Source: Cymbidium sinense | Taxonomy: Eukaryota > Streptophyta > Magnoliopsida > Asparagales > Orchidaceae | DNA length: 64,000 nucleotides | Direction: 5' to 3' | NCBI GenBank assembly: GCA_021442155.1 | Contig: CM038214.1 | Coordinates: 140,840,040-140,904,039, forward strand | In this document: in pieces, positions 12,150-24,290 of the stretch | Position numbering within the stretch: the first letter of the stretch is position 1 | Layout of the letters: each line of letters begins with the position of its first letter | Program-made: the position numbers and the translations under genes | Notes under the pieces: model-generated | The model's database searches: none | Told to the model about the DNA's origin: nothing | Seen by the model: only the letters and a program-made list of their open reading frames with translations

Positions 12150-12990
12150 AGTCAATTGACCCACTTAGGCTCACTTGACCTGCATTGACCTAAAGTACCC
12201 CTTTTGAGCCAAATTCTAATCCTACCCAAACTGGATTGAACTAAGCCCAACCAAGCCTCACATTGTGAGAAACAATCATCATGAGATGATTAATCACTCA
12301 AACTGGGTCAAACCATGTCAAACCAAAGGGTTCATCAAGTCAAAACTTAGCCAAACTGAAACCTAAACTAGCTAAAATCCACCATAGGCCAAATTGATTG
12401 AAACTATTGATCAAAACTCATTCATGATCCTTTGTTTGAACCAAGTCATCATTTGAGCTAACCTATTGGCCACTTGACCCAAGTTGACCCTACTTGATCT
12501 CAAAAGTCAAAATGTGTCAAAACTTGATCTAAGCCAAATTGATTGAAACCAATGGGTCAAGTTCATTTCAAATGACTTGTTGAACTTGACCAAAGCCTCA
12601 ATTGGCCAACAACCTAGCCCAATTGACCATGAACTTGACTTGTCAAATTGAGCAAAATCAAATTAAACCAAAATTGATTGGAAATAAAGAAACCAATACA
12701 TTTCAAATGACCAATGAAACTTAAACTAACCCATGACCTAACCCAAATAGGCCAAATTGGTCAACATGACCCATTTGACCTAAATGAAATCAAATAAACC
12801 AAATCCAAATGTAAACCAATTTGATTGGAAAAAAAGATACAAAATTAATTCATATGGTCATATGAACTTGACCCAACCTTTGGTTTGACCTAATTTGACC
12901 AATTGGTCAACTTGACCCAAGTCCCATTTTGACCTAAATGGGTCAACATGAGCCAAATCATATCAAATCAATTTTAAATTCTTTGAAACT
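12150..12990 (+). promoter_or_regulatory. Dense TTGAC / GTCAA motif field in LTR
   Basis: At least 20 TTGAC(C) cores or their complement GTCAA occur in about 850 bp, for example near 12156, 12175, 12470, 12590, 12870-12900 and 12905-12960. TTGAC(C/T) is the core of the W-box bound by plant WRKY factors. The same field is present in the second LTR (about 30540-31210) and, inverted, in the minus-strand LTR (about 60060-60760). Because the region is itself an internal low-complexity repeat, the density alone does not prove factor binding. Confidence 0.35.
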
Positions 12991-14216
12991 TGGCCTAATC
13001 CATTTTCAATCATACCAAACATATTCAAAATGAAATCCAAGCCAAATGACCTTTTACCCTAGGTGAAAGGGTAATTCTTGGCCAAATTCACTTGAATTTG
13101 GTAAAATCCTCTTCATGGCCACTTGACACCCTCTTAGTGGACCAAGTGTACACTAGTGAGCATGGTGCACATGACCTAATTGGTTTAGGTTAGTTAAACC
13201 CAACCCAATGGCCAAACTTGCAACCCACTTGGATATGAGCACATGGGAATCATTCCTCCGCCTTATTTTGCACATGGAAACCTCTCCACTACCTTCCTAT
13301 GCCAAAACTAAACCATGTGCCATCTCAAATGACCTAACAAACCCATTGCATTTGATCAATTGATCCAAAATGGAAGGATAGCTTGCGGCCGTCCGATCCA
13401 TCTAGGGGGAGATATACTCCCCCTAATTTCATTTCATTTTCATACACTCACACTTGATTGAAGCTAGGGAACTCAGAGAAAGCATCCTCAAGCTTCTCCA
13501 AGCCTTCTAGAGCACTTTTCATTTCTCCATTTCTCAATTTGTCAAAATTAAAAATAGGGGAGGTAGCAAGATTTTCCATCTCACTCAATACCCAATATCA
13601 AGACAATTGCTTTTGCAAGCACCCTCAGGGACTCAATCGAGTTTATTCAAAGCTTCATCCAAATTTTGAAGGCACAGGAGAGGGGAGTTTGATCAAGGTT
13701 GCAAGCAATTGAAGCCCATCTTGGTCCATATGAAGATCCATTTCATCCCAAGGCTTGAAACTTTCAACAGGGCCTTGTCTCCACTAGATGAAGCTACCTC
13801 AATGGTTGGGAGAGCTGATGATAGCCTCCGGTAAGGTATGCCTTCAAACCAAGCCTACAATAGGAAGTGTTTGTTCATTTATGAAATAAATTTTCACCCC
13901 ATTGCATTTTGATCGTTGGATGTCTTTCCCCTTGCATGATGATGATGTGGGTTGACTTTGAGCTCAATTTGAGCTCAATCAAGCTCAGATCATGCCCTAA
14001 GGAGTGGACGAATGCCCTCTCCCATAGGTGAGCTCAGTGATAGATCATGGACAGTCCATCTGCTCATTTTGGATGGACGGTCCTGATCAAGCCACATAGG
14101 ATATGTGATTAATCTCTTAAGAAATGTGGGCTTAATCCTAACTGTATGATCTTTGATCAGACGGTCAAGGAGAAAGAACGTAGCGCCACCACTGATGCGG
14201 CATGGGATGTGACTAC

Positions 14217-14224
14217 TTAAATAG
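14217..14224 (+). promoter_or_regulatory. Candidate LTR TATA-like box (TTAAATAG)
   Basis: TTAAATAG follows a GC-richer stretch containing GGACGGTCC (near 14078) and is preserved at 32389-32396 in the second LTR, in the same context (GTGACTACTTAAATAG). Its position near the middle of the LTR would suit a U3/R boundary. No start site can be read from sequence, so this is a guess based on motif and conservation. Confidence 0.3.
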
Positions 14225-17049
14225 CAAATCCCATCATGCCACATAAAGCCCACATCGCATCAGCAGTCCATGTGGCGTCGATGGGATTAGTTATATAATT
14301 AGGGGTTTTAATTAATTCCTTAATCACTGAATCTTTAAAATAATATAACTAAATCTAGAAAAATAAAAAAATACAAACTAAAATGCATTGTGAAGATAAT
14401 TCAGTAAGGAATAATCTAAAATTACTTCCAATTGATTTTGAACAATGATTTTTTAAATTAAGGTTTTAGTGAAAGCATAATAACCCTAATTACTCCCTAA
14501 TTACTTCATTAATTCATTTCAATTACTCAGATGCATTTAGTGGGATGACTTCTGCCTCCCCTAATTTTCTTGGGATTTATTGATGAGTTAAATAGGAAAT
14601 TAATTAATGAATCCTTAATCACTCTCTTAATGTAATTAAGGGTAATTAAGCATGTGAACAATGGTTTATCCCATTTATTAAGTTAATTAAGCCTTGCTTA
14701 TGTGAAGAAGAGGTCTATGGAATGGGTTTGGGGAATTTTTTCTTAAACCATTCCCTAAAACCCTTTCCTTTCTTAATCAAAACATAATTATGGCTAATCC
14801 ATGAATCAACTAGTTAATTAACTTGATAAATTTTCAAAATATTTTAGAACTTAACCGATTCATCTTGGGTAGGTTCTTAGGTGTTCAATAACCTAAGTAG
14901 CATAAGGAAATAAAATCCAACCCAAATGTGTGGGAATGGTTATGAAAGTACTTAAATTAAACCCTTTAGCTTAATTAATCACTAATTATGAGCTAATTGC
15001 ATTAGGCCCTTTGTTTCCTGGGTGCATTACTAATTTAAATTCCTTGTGTGGTTTTATGTCATACTTTGACTCATAATTATTAGGTTAAATATGTTAAAGT
15101 GGTGTAGGTAAGGGGTAATTAATGAACTTAATGTACACCTTAACCTAAACAAAATATAAAATCAATCTAATGGTTCTAAAAACAAATTAAAACATCATAC
15201 ACATGTGTGGAATAGGTTAGGACCAGCAAACCATTTCATATTTCCTAAATTTAAATCAAACTAAAAAAACAAAAATCTCTTTAAAACAAATTTGATTTAC
15301 TTTAAATAATCTTATTCCATAAGATTATCTTTAGGAATTAATTAGGGTGAATGAATTTACATGCTTTCATCATTTCATTTCTTTCCTAACATGCTAAATA
15401 TGTATGTCATATGAAAATCATGCATTTATGCCTTTTGAAAAATCAAATTAAAATGAAATGTTTCCTTTATGTCAAATTGCATGCTTTGGCTAAAGGATAT
15501 GAATGTGTATTATGAATACTAAATCCAAAATTATTTTCAAAACTTATAAATCAAATATCACAACTGAAGAGTATGCTACTTATAATTATTTATGAGCTTG
15601 CATATGAATAGTATAAATTGTGTTATGTGATTCTCCATCTCATTCTTAACATATAATTATATAGGATTTACAAAGTGTATAGTCCATTTAAAAAGGACAT
15701 AACATTTAAATCCATTCCTATACACTCCTATTCCATCACTTAAGATAGAATTCCACATCACACATATAAACTAAACAATCAAACCAAAATCAAACAAACA
15801 TAAACTTTTTGCATGATTCTCTTTCCATGCATTTCTTTTTGTACATGCACATGTATTTAAGAAAAGTGGTATATTAGTCTGGACAATCTCAGGGTTGCGA
15901 GGCTTTAAGTAGCCCTAAGTAGGTCTTGTACCTTACACCCATGGCGCTAGTAATGGTGTCATACTAACATATGTCTTTTATACTTGTAAATGTGCATATG
16001 AAAAATGGATAAAAGAATCCCTCTTTTCTACTTAACAAAATCATGCATCATGAAGCATCTAAATTTTCTTAAGTAACATCCCTTAGCATTCATCATTAAG
16101 GTGTGCTAAACACTTCCATTTTCATGTATAGATATGCTTAGGAATCATCCATATGCATGTTACACATGTTGGGAAAGAAATGAAGTAAATGTGTATTTTG
16201 TGATTTTACTTAATTTTAAAATGCCTTTCTTTTTGAATAGGTTTGTTTAGGAAAAATCTAAATTTATGATTAATCAAAACACATAATAAACATTCACTTA
16301 GCAAAATCAATAATGAATCTACTTTAGAAATTATTAAGGTAGGAAGAGAAGTTCTCTTCTCTTTTCCTCTCTTTACAACTTTTAGTAATTAATTGTAAGT
16401 TCATTCAAACCTAACAAAATAATCAAAAATAAAATCAACCAAAGCATCTAAATCACTTAAATGAAACCACCCTCTAAGTTGAACTCTTTCACCCTTAGAA
16501 AATCTCAACCTTAAAGCCTAGCTAAGCATACCACACAAACCTTGAAAAGCACACACATTAGGCTAAGTCACCACTTCTAGCTTTAAGTTAGCCTGGTGCA
16601 TGGTTTGATGTTTTTCTTTTATTTGTGATGTAATGTTTTTAGTCTAGATGTTAGGGTGTATGTCGTAGATGGAATGGTAGGTGATCTTAGTCTAACATTG
16701 TCTCTAGGGATTGTGCTTAACATTGTAATAAAATATAAATGCTTTGTTGTGTAGGTGTTTATACCCCTAAGCATAATCAAATAGGTGGAATTGGTTACCC
16801 ATGTGTGGGGTGCTAAGTCAATTTTTACATATACATGCTTGGGATTGTATGGTTTATTTATCTAATCTCTTTTCTGAGTTTTAGTTAGATTTCTTCTTCC
16901 ATTTTTATGTAATTTTCAATAGGATTTTGGAATGATTGTATGGGGATTGGGATGAACATTTGGATAAGGCTAAGCTTATGTACCATGTGAAACCATTAGC
17001 AACCACATTCCAACCAACCAAAGAAGAAAGAAGAAAGATAAAAACTCAT

Positions 17050-17510
17050 CAAAACATACCCAAATTTGCTAAGATTATCTTTCTCAAAAAAAAATCAAAA
17101 CATGAAACACATTATTACCTTAGCATACCCAAATTTGCTAAGAATATTTTCAAAACAAAAAAAAAATCAAAATAAACACATTTGGATTCTTGTTTAGCAT
17201 ATTTGAAAATGAGGATTCCATCTTTCAAAATCACATGATTGAGGAAAACAAAGAAACAAAGAAAAGAAGAAATTTTTTTCAAACAACTGACTTAGCATAC
17301 CCAAATTTGCTAAGTGAGTAAATTGAAAAAAAAATCTCAAATCAAAAACAAAATCAATTGACCCTTTACTTTAACATACTCAAATTTGTTAAATGAAGGG
17401 TCCTCAAAATAAAAAAAAAAAATCAAATTCAAGTATTAACCTATCGAAGCATCTCACCAAAAATATTTGAACCCATTTTCAACATATCCAAATTTGTTGA
17501 AAATGGATTC
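17050..17510 (+). repeat. Tandem hairpin array in Tat leader, copy A
   Basis: Near-palindromic units share the loop-side core TACCCAAATT. Stems visible are CTTAGCA/TGCTAAG at 17119-17142 and 17291-17314, TTTAACA/TGTTAAA at 17370-17393, and a perfect 12-bp stem CCATTTTCAACA/TGTTGAAAATGG at 17473-17506. A partial unit lies at 17058-17080 and a degenerate one at about 17196. Stem sequence differs between units while pairing is kept. The same array occurs inverted at 54178-55240. Confidence 0.8.
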
Positions 17511-19499
17511 TACATTCAAAAATCCTCTTTCCAATCAATCTCAATATCTCTTCTAAATCCATTTAAGCCCCCCAACACTTTCAAGTTATTGAGTGTGGGT
17601 TGAAATTAAAATTCAAAATTCAAAATCAATAAAGCAAAAGCGATTAAAGTTTATTTTCAAATAATATATAACTTAGTTTCAGTTTTAGTTGATTGTAATG
17701 GCAAGTATGTGTTCATATTTCCTCATGGGATGGATTTGGGTTTAGATAAATACACGATCGACTTATGCCTCATCCACTTTGGTTAAAAGGCTTGGGGAGT
17801 TACATGTGAGGAACCCCCCTCATGACAGTTAGCAGGAGCATGGTGATTTGGTCATTATTCATAATCGATTAATTCCCTCATTGGAAAGAAGGTTGTGCTT
17901 TCCACATCAAAATCTCCCTACAAGTTTTAGTTGTTTCCCATCTTCATTAGGCTATCACTCACGGCTTCCTCAAAGGGAAAGGCTCCCATTCAATTGTCAA
18001 CCTCAGGTTTAGTCAGCTCTACTACTTTTGACCTACTAGGATTAAACAAGAATATGATCAATATCACACTTTTCTAGGGAATTGAGGAGCTACTCATCTT
18101 TGTAGAGGAGTCTCCTATGGTTTCCTTGGATTCTGAAAACTAGTTCCACCTCTCTCTGGATCATTGAGGGATGCTAAGGATTTAAACTTCACCTCCTGGT
18201 TCATTTTCATCTTTGTGAGGAGGATGTAACCTACCTCCATTAGTTTTATTTTGTAGGAGCTTATAAATGATGGGGTGACTCAATTTGATTTGAGATTAGT
18301 TATCCCCCATAGTGTGGGAAGGCATCTTAGGCAGGAGAGGGCTAGAGAGGCCCATACATCAGTTCATGTTACTAGCCATGAGCCTTTGGGTATAGGTGAT
18401 TAAGTCCACTTGTGGACTTTGGTGTCTTCATAAAACTATACTAACAACATCTTACTCATGGGGAACCACACATCATGGGAGATCTATCACATATGTGGTG
18501 GTGCTCAACACCACTCTTCTCTATGATCATCTCTATACATGTTATCTATTCTAGCTAAGACCATGAAGGCTGCTTCATGGGAGAAGACAACCCCGTTGGT
18601 GATCCAGCTATGGCTAAGAGATCGTCCCATCTCCTACTACGGTGGTAAAGCAATACTACCTTCTTAGTCATGGTGAAGAAGGAATGATGACTTAGTATTA
18701 TAGTCATCCCATCACCACCACCACCACCTTGGAGGTAGTTGCTTGAAAAAGCTTTTACATGGCCATAGATCCTCAAGTGCCACTCTTAGATCGATGGATA
18801 GTATCTTTTCTAAAGGCGTAGTCCTCACAGATATCCCCTAGCGTTAGAGGTTAGATGCTTATCTTCATGATAGTGATCCCATTAGATCAAACTTGATCTT
18901 TCATGCCTTTTCATGGAATCCTAGATGACATTTCTATCCAATGGAGAAGAAAAAAATCTTAAGATTTTCCTAGTCCAATTTAGAGGATGAAAAGGTTAGC
19001 TTTGATCCTAACGAGGATGACTTATTAGATGATTCAGCGGGGGTACACATGGTAGATACCCAAGGTTCCCACCTCTATGAGCAGTAGACTTTGGAAGGTC
19101 TTACAATAAAACTGACCTACTCAACCCAACCTCCATGTTAAAATAAAAAGATGAACAAATAGATGGGATAAATAGCTCAAGGATTTGCTAGCATTTTTTC
19201 ACTTCAAAAAATAAGCAAGTTCATCCTACTATAGGCAAGTCACCTGGGGTGGTGCATGTCTTGGATCTAGAAAGAGTTTACCTCCTGAAAGATAGCACTA
19301 GCCTATAGGAAGGTAGTGGATAGTATTTCCATATAAAAGATATCAAAACCATGGTTGAGCACATGAGAAAGTGTTGGCTTAAGCAATGATCATCAATTCC
19401 AAAGGTGATACCAAAAATTTGATGTTATCCAAATATCTTAAGGGTTTTGTTCACCTTCTTTCAAGATCTTTGATTGAACCCCACATATTACACTTAGCT
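17511..19499 (+). other. Tat leader / upstream region, no domain recognised
   Basis: Between the hairpin array and gag lie ~2 kb without an open frame above 75 codons. The piece around 18565-18650 reads KAASWEKTTPLVIQLWLRD in one frame, which might be a remnant of an upstream open reading frame, but I cannot assign it to a family. A CCACCACCACCACCACC run lies at 18716-18731. Nothing else stands out. Confidence 0.4.
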
Positions 19500-19890
19500 A
19501 ATTGTTGCAATCTTTGGTGATATGCTTTACTCTTCCATCGCTTTATCAGTAGCATAGTAGGCATAGCCTTTGATTAGTATGCTAAACTTTCCAACAGTTC
19601 AGTGAAGACTTTTGATGAGTTAGAGTAACTCTTCATCAAAAGGTTTGCTGGAGCTTAGCAAAGGGTAACTGTAGGTGATCTCATTGTGGCTCAGCAAAAC
19701 CTTGGTGAGTCCCTCATTGATTACATTCTTAGATGGCATAATTTGAGTATAAAATGCGAACCACACCTATCTGAACAACATGCCATCGAGATTTTGCTTA
19801 AGAATATCCATTGCTCGATCACCTTCATGCTCAAAGATTTCACCATCAAAACATTTGAGATATTAGTCAACAAGGCAGCTAGCTTATAAC
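19500..19890 (+). pseudogene. Tat gag (capsid-domain) remnant
   Basis: In the frame of 19566 the sequence reads AFD-stop-YAKLSNSSVKTFDELE-stop-LFIKRFAGA, then TVGDLIVAQQNLGESLIDYI followed by LRWHNLSIKCEPHLSEQHAIEILLKNI and TFEILVNKAA. This follows the retrotransposon gag pattern (A..WY..L, SF.ELE..F..RF, Q..ESL.DYI.RW, LSE..AI). Gag would form the virus-like particle and package element RNA. At least three in-frame stops are present; the first replaces the Trp of the A.DWY motif (TGG to TAG). The open part is 19686-19889. Confidence 0.75.
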
Positions 19891-21120
19891 TAGAAGCCAA
19901 ATAATTTCTTTTTCTGGACAAGGTGATAGTAGTAGACAAGAGGAAACAAAACATTTGAGACCTCATGCTCCATAACTATCACTTATTGCCTCTTGGAGGT
20001 CTTCCAAGCACCTCCATGGCAAACACTCTCATTCATCATCAATAGTAGTGGTACACATAATTGTCGGTAGGTATAATTCACTACTCCTTTGGATAAACTC
20101 AACAAACTTATTCATTTAAGAGGTAACAAAGAAGATCTTTATGAATCTCTTAAAGTCTAATTTTAGCTACATAGGAGACCAAAATCAAAAGTAATGATCT
20201 AACTTTTGCTACCATCATCTTCATGTTTTGAAGATTGCTTTTCATTCAAATTGGCTTGAGCATAGCTTCAAATCATAGTTATCTGAAGGAATACCTTATG
20301 GAACAACCATCTTCCATTAGGGTAATCCTTGGGATACTGATCTAGCAAAACCAAAAAAGGTTTGGATATCTGCTTATCTCGTACTTTTAAGAAAATTATT
20401 TCCAAAATCAAGAAACTTTCCTTACAGGTGCCTAAGATAGCTCAAACCTCCAACATCAAGGAGGGTTTGCAAGTTGCCAGAGCAAAATCAAGGAAAGGGG
20501 GAGCTCAGCAGCAACCTGTGTGAGCCCAGGATTGCTAAGTAGTGTAACCACCGAGTCTAGCCTCTAGTCCATAGTTGCAGCTACTACATCAGCGACTACC
20601 TCTACTTCAGCTAGCTCTTCTTTTAGCAAACTTCTTGTATCGATAGATGAGGGTATCAAATCTCTCACCCCCTTACTTTACTTGATTTCTATTATATACC
20701 TCCTTCAAAATCCAATAAATCGAAGAACAAAGCTAGCTTGAATTATATCTGTGTTACTTCTGATGGGTTGTCTAAATCAAATCTTAATGAAAACTCTTCA
20801 AGTTTAAAAAAAAATTATAATAACTTTGATCTTCCTCTTTTTAATTCAGAGTTGGACTTTCCTTCTCTAAATATTACAGGTTTGCCTCATGAGATAGACT
20901 TAGAATCATCCGATTCTGAGGGTCCCATGGGAGAAGCTGTAGGTGAGCCTGATGTGCAGGTAAAATCTTCATTACCTTGCCACAAGAGATCACTGAAGTC
21001 AACATCTGTAGTGGCAATGTTCTACCTTTAGGGCATCACCTCCAAATAAGGGGAAACAATTCATTGGATTAGAGGATCGAGAAGCCCCTCTAAAAGATGC
21101 TCCACCCTTCAATATGCTTG
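19891..21120 (+). other. Gag C-terminal / gag-pol linker remnant
   Basis: The stretch between gag and the protease region is decayed. One frame of 97 codons (20738-21031) is acidic and Ser-rich (LESSDSEGPMGEAVGEPDV), and just before it is a Ser/Thr/Ala-rich stretch (20560-20640). No zinc knuckle (CX2CX4HX4C) is seen. I read it as linker sequence of the gag-pol polyprotein rather than a separate gene. Confidence 0.45.
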
Positions 21121-21800
21121 TGGAGGATCAGCCCAAGGTGGACTACAATGTCATCTCTCACCTAAGAAAGTTTCCATCTAAGTTAAACATATACGATGCC
21201 TTTATCTTATCCAAAGAGATGAGGGAATCATTAATAAAAGCTCTCCATGATCCAAAGATATGCTTAACTTAGCTGACTACTATTGGAGAGGAGGCACATT
21301 ATTCCAAAGAAGCTCAGGGAATCACTTTCACAGATGAAGACCTACTTTTGGGGGACATGGAGCACAACCATCCCCTCTACATTACAGTTGACATGGGCGA
21401 TTAAGACTTTTCAGAGTTCTCATCGATCTATGCATCTAACATTATGAGTCTAAAGACACTTGCTTATTTGAGGATTGACATCTCCACACTCTGAGGAGAT
21501 TGGATGATGTTGAAAGGATTCAATGAATAAGGTGAGGGGGATTTAGGTTCCATAGTGTTACTTTTGGAGATAGGTGACTAGAAGATTGAAGCCATGTTTT
21601 ATATCATTGATTCAAATACTTTGTTCCCGCTTTGCTCAGTAGGCCTTGGATACATCAGATCAAGATGATTCCATCCTCCCTCCATCAGTGCATCAAGTTC
21701 AGGAAGGATGGGATTGAATATTGTGTCAAAGGAGATGAAAATCCATTTTCAGTCAGAGGTTGAGATATATGAGGATGCGACTTATTATCTACCTCAAAAC
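21121..21800 (+). pseudogene. Tat pol: pre-protease segment and aspartic protease remnant
   Basis: The segment reads VDYNVISHLRKFPSKLNIYD followed by AFILSKEMRESLIKALHDP, the conserved segment that precedes protease in Tat elements. Then comes FTDEDLLLGDMEHNHPLYIT (from 21327), a degraded flap and active-site region, and VGLGYIRSR-stop-FHPPSIHQCIKF, which corresponds to the usual LGRPWIH...SSLHQ.IKF end of the domain. The protease would cut the polyprotein. The catalytic D-S/T-G triad is not recognisable: the matching region reads FSEFSSIYASNIMSL where active copies have VLVDNGSALN. Several stops (for instance after VDMGD) confirm decay. Confidence 0.7.
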
Positions 21801-22780
21801 ACTCTTTATCGTGAAGTTGGGAAAAATTCAATTTCAAAAAAAAAAAGAAAAAGAAGAAAAATAAAAAGAGAAGGAAAAAAGAAAAGAAAAATAAAAATCC
21901 AAGTGAAAATGAAAGGGGAATTGAAGAAGAAATAGAGCTGCATATCACATTCCACCCACAGCTTATTCCATCATATGGACATGTGGGTAGGATGACTTGA
22001 CCTCCACTAGGCAGAGGTAGAGGTAGAAAGCAGGGAGTGGAAGATCCCTGGTTGGCCATGGCCAACAGAGGTTATGTTCAGTTCATGAGTACCCGACTAT
22101 TCATATAGACTTGGAATCCAACTCGAAGGATGAGTCCAAAGTGATTAGCATACCAGCCAGCCCCTCTCAGTTGATTTCATCAGAGGTGACACTTAAGCCG
22201 GACAGCGATGAAGACCATGCCTCCAGACACAACATGAATGTATTTGAATCAAATGTATGTAAAACTATCAGCAGTTAGGAACTTTAGCTTTAACCTCACT
22301 TTCATCTCAAAAAGTTGAAGGTTTAGTAGTTAAGGAAGCCCTTCAGTCTTCTAGAGATGTCAAGCCGAAGAGATTCTTTTTGGGATCATCATCCTCAAGT
22401 CCAAAAACTGATGTAAGACTTGAGGATATTTCAAATAAAGAATTAATAGAATTTCCTTTTGATTGGTACTTGCCTTGTGTTCTTAATCTCGTAAAGAAGG
22501 GTTTTATTCCTTATACATGGTCTAAGCATAGGTTAGAGTACTTCAAAAAGCTATGGTACAATAGAGGCAGGGATGCACAATATAGATCGGGACTAGATTG
22601 ATAATGGGTCTAATGATGATGATTCTTGCTTAGTTATCACCAATCATTTGGAGTCTGATAGGTTCTTTTCACACCACACTAACTCTTATGAGGATGTGTG
22701 TTTAGAAACTTTAGATGATCCAAATGATCTCCAAATCAAAGATGCACCACCATAATTTGAAGAGGAGATCCATTCAACAA
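21801..22780 (+). other. Protease-RT linker of Tat pol, with A-rich tract
   Basis: A purine-rich tract of A, AAG and AAAAAG runs (21836-21940) lies inside the linker and gives spurious Lys/Arg frames on + and Phe/Leu frames on minus (21685-22065). A 73-codon frame at 22380-22601 (SPKTDVRLEDISNKELIEFP, ending RLEYFKKLWYNRG) lies in pol orientation, but I do not recognise it as a domain. Confidence 0.5.
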
Positions 22781-23640
22781 TTGACAAGCTTAAAGAAATC
22801 AACTTCGGGATAGAAGAAAATCCATGCATACATCAATTTTATTGCTGAATGAAGAAGAAACCAATGACTTAATTAGCTATTGAGTTTAAAGATTGCTTCA
22901 TAAATCTATGAAGAGATGCCTGATTATCTCCATAGTAGTCACAAACTAGCAATAGATCCTAACACAAACCCTATCAAGCAAGCTCCTAGACGCATGTGAT
23001 TAGAAATTGAACAATAGGTCATTTCTGAAGTCAAGAAATTGATTGATGATGGTTTCATCAGGAAAGAAAAATACACTACCTAGTTAGCTAGTGTCATACC
23101 AGCTTAGAAGAAGAATGACCAAATTCACATATGCGTCAATTTCAGGGACTTAAATAAGGCATGTCCTAAGGATGAGTTTCCTCATCCTATACCAGAATTA
23201 ATGGTGGACATCACCTCATCTCATTCAATATTCTTTTTTATGGATGGGTCATCGGACTACAACCAAATCAAGATGGCCCCTGGGATGAAAGAAATACTAC
23301 TTTTCAAACCCCGATCAGAATCTATTATTATTGTGTCATTCCTTTTGACCTTAAAAATGTTGTTGTTACATACCAATGGGCCATGACTCAGATCTTCAAT
23401 GAACTCATCCATCATCAGGTTAAGTGCTATGTTGATGATCTAGTAGTCAAGAGTAAAGAAAAGGAAGACCATCTCTTTAACTTGAGAGTAATTTTTGAAT
23501 GGTTAAGATACCTTAAAATGAATCCCCTAAAGTGTTCATTCATAGTAGCTCCAGGGAAATTCCTTGGGTTTGTTATCTGACACCAAAAAATAGAAATAGA
23601 TCCATAAAAGATCAAAGCTATCTTAAAAATGTCACCTCTT
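22781..23640 (+). pseudogene. Tat reverse transcriptase remnant
   Basis: The N-terminal part reads LAIDPNTNPIKQAPRRM-stop-LEIE, then VKKLIDDGFIRK, HICVNFRDLNKACPKDEFPH (canonical FRDLN.ACPKDDFPLP), FMDGSSDYNQIKMAP (first catalytic Asp in FMDG), and CYVDDLVVKSKEKEDHL with the YVDD catalytic box at 23428-23439, ending MNPLKCSFIVAPGKFLGFVI. The domain would copy element RNA into DNA. Catalytic Asp residues remain, but the frame is cut by stops and by a frame change near 23350-23383. Several stops are one transition away from the expected codon (Arg CGA to TGA, Trp TGG to TAG). This is the best preserved stretch for placing the element phylogenetically. Confidence 0.85.
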
Positions 23641-24230
23641 AAAAGTTTAACTCAACTCAGATCTTTCCAAGGATGGTTGGAGTATCTAAGACGCTTTATT
23701 TCCAACCTATCGATGAGATGGAAGCCATTCTCAACACTTATCAAAAAGGATGCCAAGTTTAAGTGGGATGACAAGTGCCAGCTTGCCTTTGAAGATATCA
23801 AATAATATTTGGTGAAGCTGGTAGTTCTAGCAGCCCCTATCCCGGGCAGGCCACTCATCCTCTACACTGATGCATTGGAAGACTCTCTAGACTCTTTGTT
23901 GGCCCAAGCCAATGATGAAGGGAAGGAGAGTGCTCTCTACTACTTTAGTCATTGTCTGATTCCTATTGAAGCAAACTATCCACCTTTGAGAAACATTACC
24001 TAGCTTTGATTTTTGCATCCCAAAAGCTATGGCACTATATGCTTTCTCATAAGGTGAACTTGATTTCCAGAACCAATCCACTGCAGTATCTCATGACACG
24101 GCCAACACTATTCGAACATTTGGCATGTTGGTCCATGATTCTCTCACAGTTTGATATCACATTCATACCCCTCTATGTGGTGAAAGGATAAGCATTAGTG
24201 GATTTCTTAGCGGCACCCTCTTGATTCCAG
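23641..24230 (+). pseudogene. Tat RNase H (retroviral-type) remnant
   Basis: After the RT connection (SLTQLRSFQGWLEYLRRFIS, canonical LQG.L.Y..RFI) the sequence reads VLAAPIPGRPLILYTDALED, ALYYFSHCLIPIEANYPPLR, LIFASQKLWHYMLSHKVNLI and SQFDITFIPLYVVKG-stop-ALVDFLA. This is the classical gypsy RNase H, which removes the RNA strand during reverse transcription. The first Asp (YTDAL) is present. Stops occur after YPPLRNIT and before ALVDFLA, so it is inactive. Confidence 0.8.
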
Positions 24231-24290
24231 CTTAGTGATGATCTCCCTGATGAACAAATCATGAACTTAAGGGAGGTTGACAACCATTGA

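Larger units (their letters stand above)
11310..17040 (+). repeat. 5' LTR of the + strand Tat element
   Basis: The start is fixed by the first base shared with the second repeat (TGTTGACCT, 11310 and 29710). Collinear anchors run through both copies: TCTAGGGGGAGATATACTCC at 13401 versus its relative at 31649, GACTACTTAAATAG at 14211 versus 32383, and TTTATACCCCTAAGCATAAT at 16748 versus 34916. The second copy breaks off at ~35011, so the 3' LTR border cannot be set. Homology to the copy at 50461-52570 continues to about 17035 (AAAGAAGAAAGAAGAAAG). The LTR is therefore at least 5.5 kb, very long for plants but fitting the Tat lineage. Short frames at 13458-13712 and 13990-14253 are not coding. 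Confidence 0.75.

Noticed and set aside
17050..17510. CRISPR-like array
   Set aside because: Repeats are imperfect palindromes with variable spacing in a plant retrotransposon; no fixed repeat/spacer structure.
21834..21940. Lys/Arg-rich nuclear-targeting peptide in the frame 21708-21935
   Set aside because: It arises from an A-rich simple tract in the protease-RT linker.
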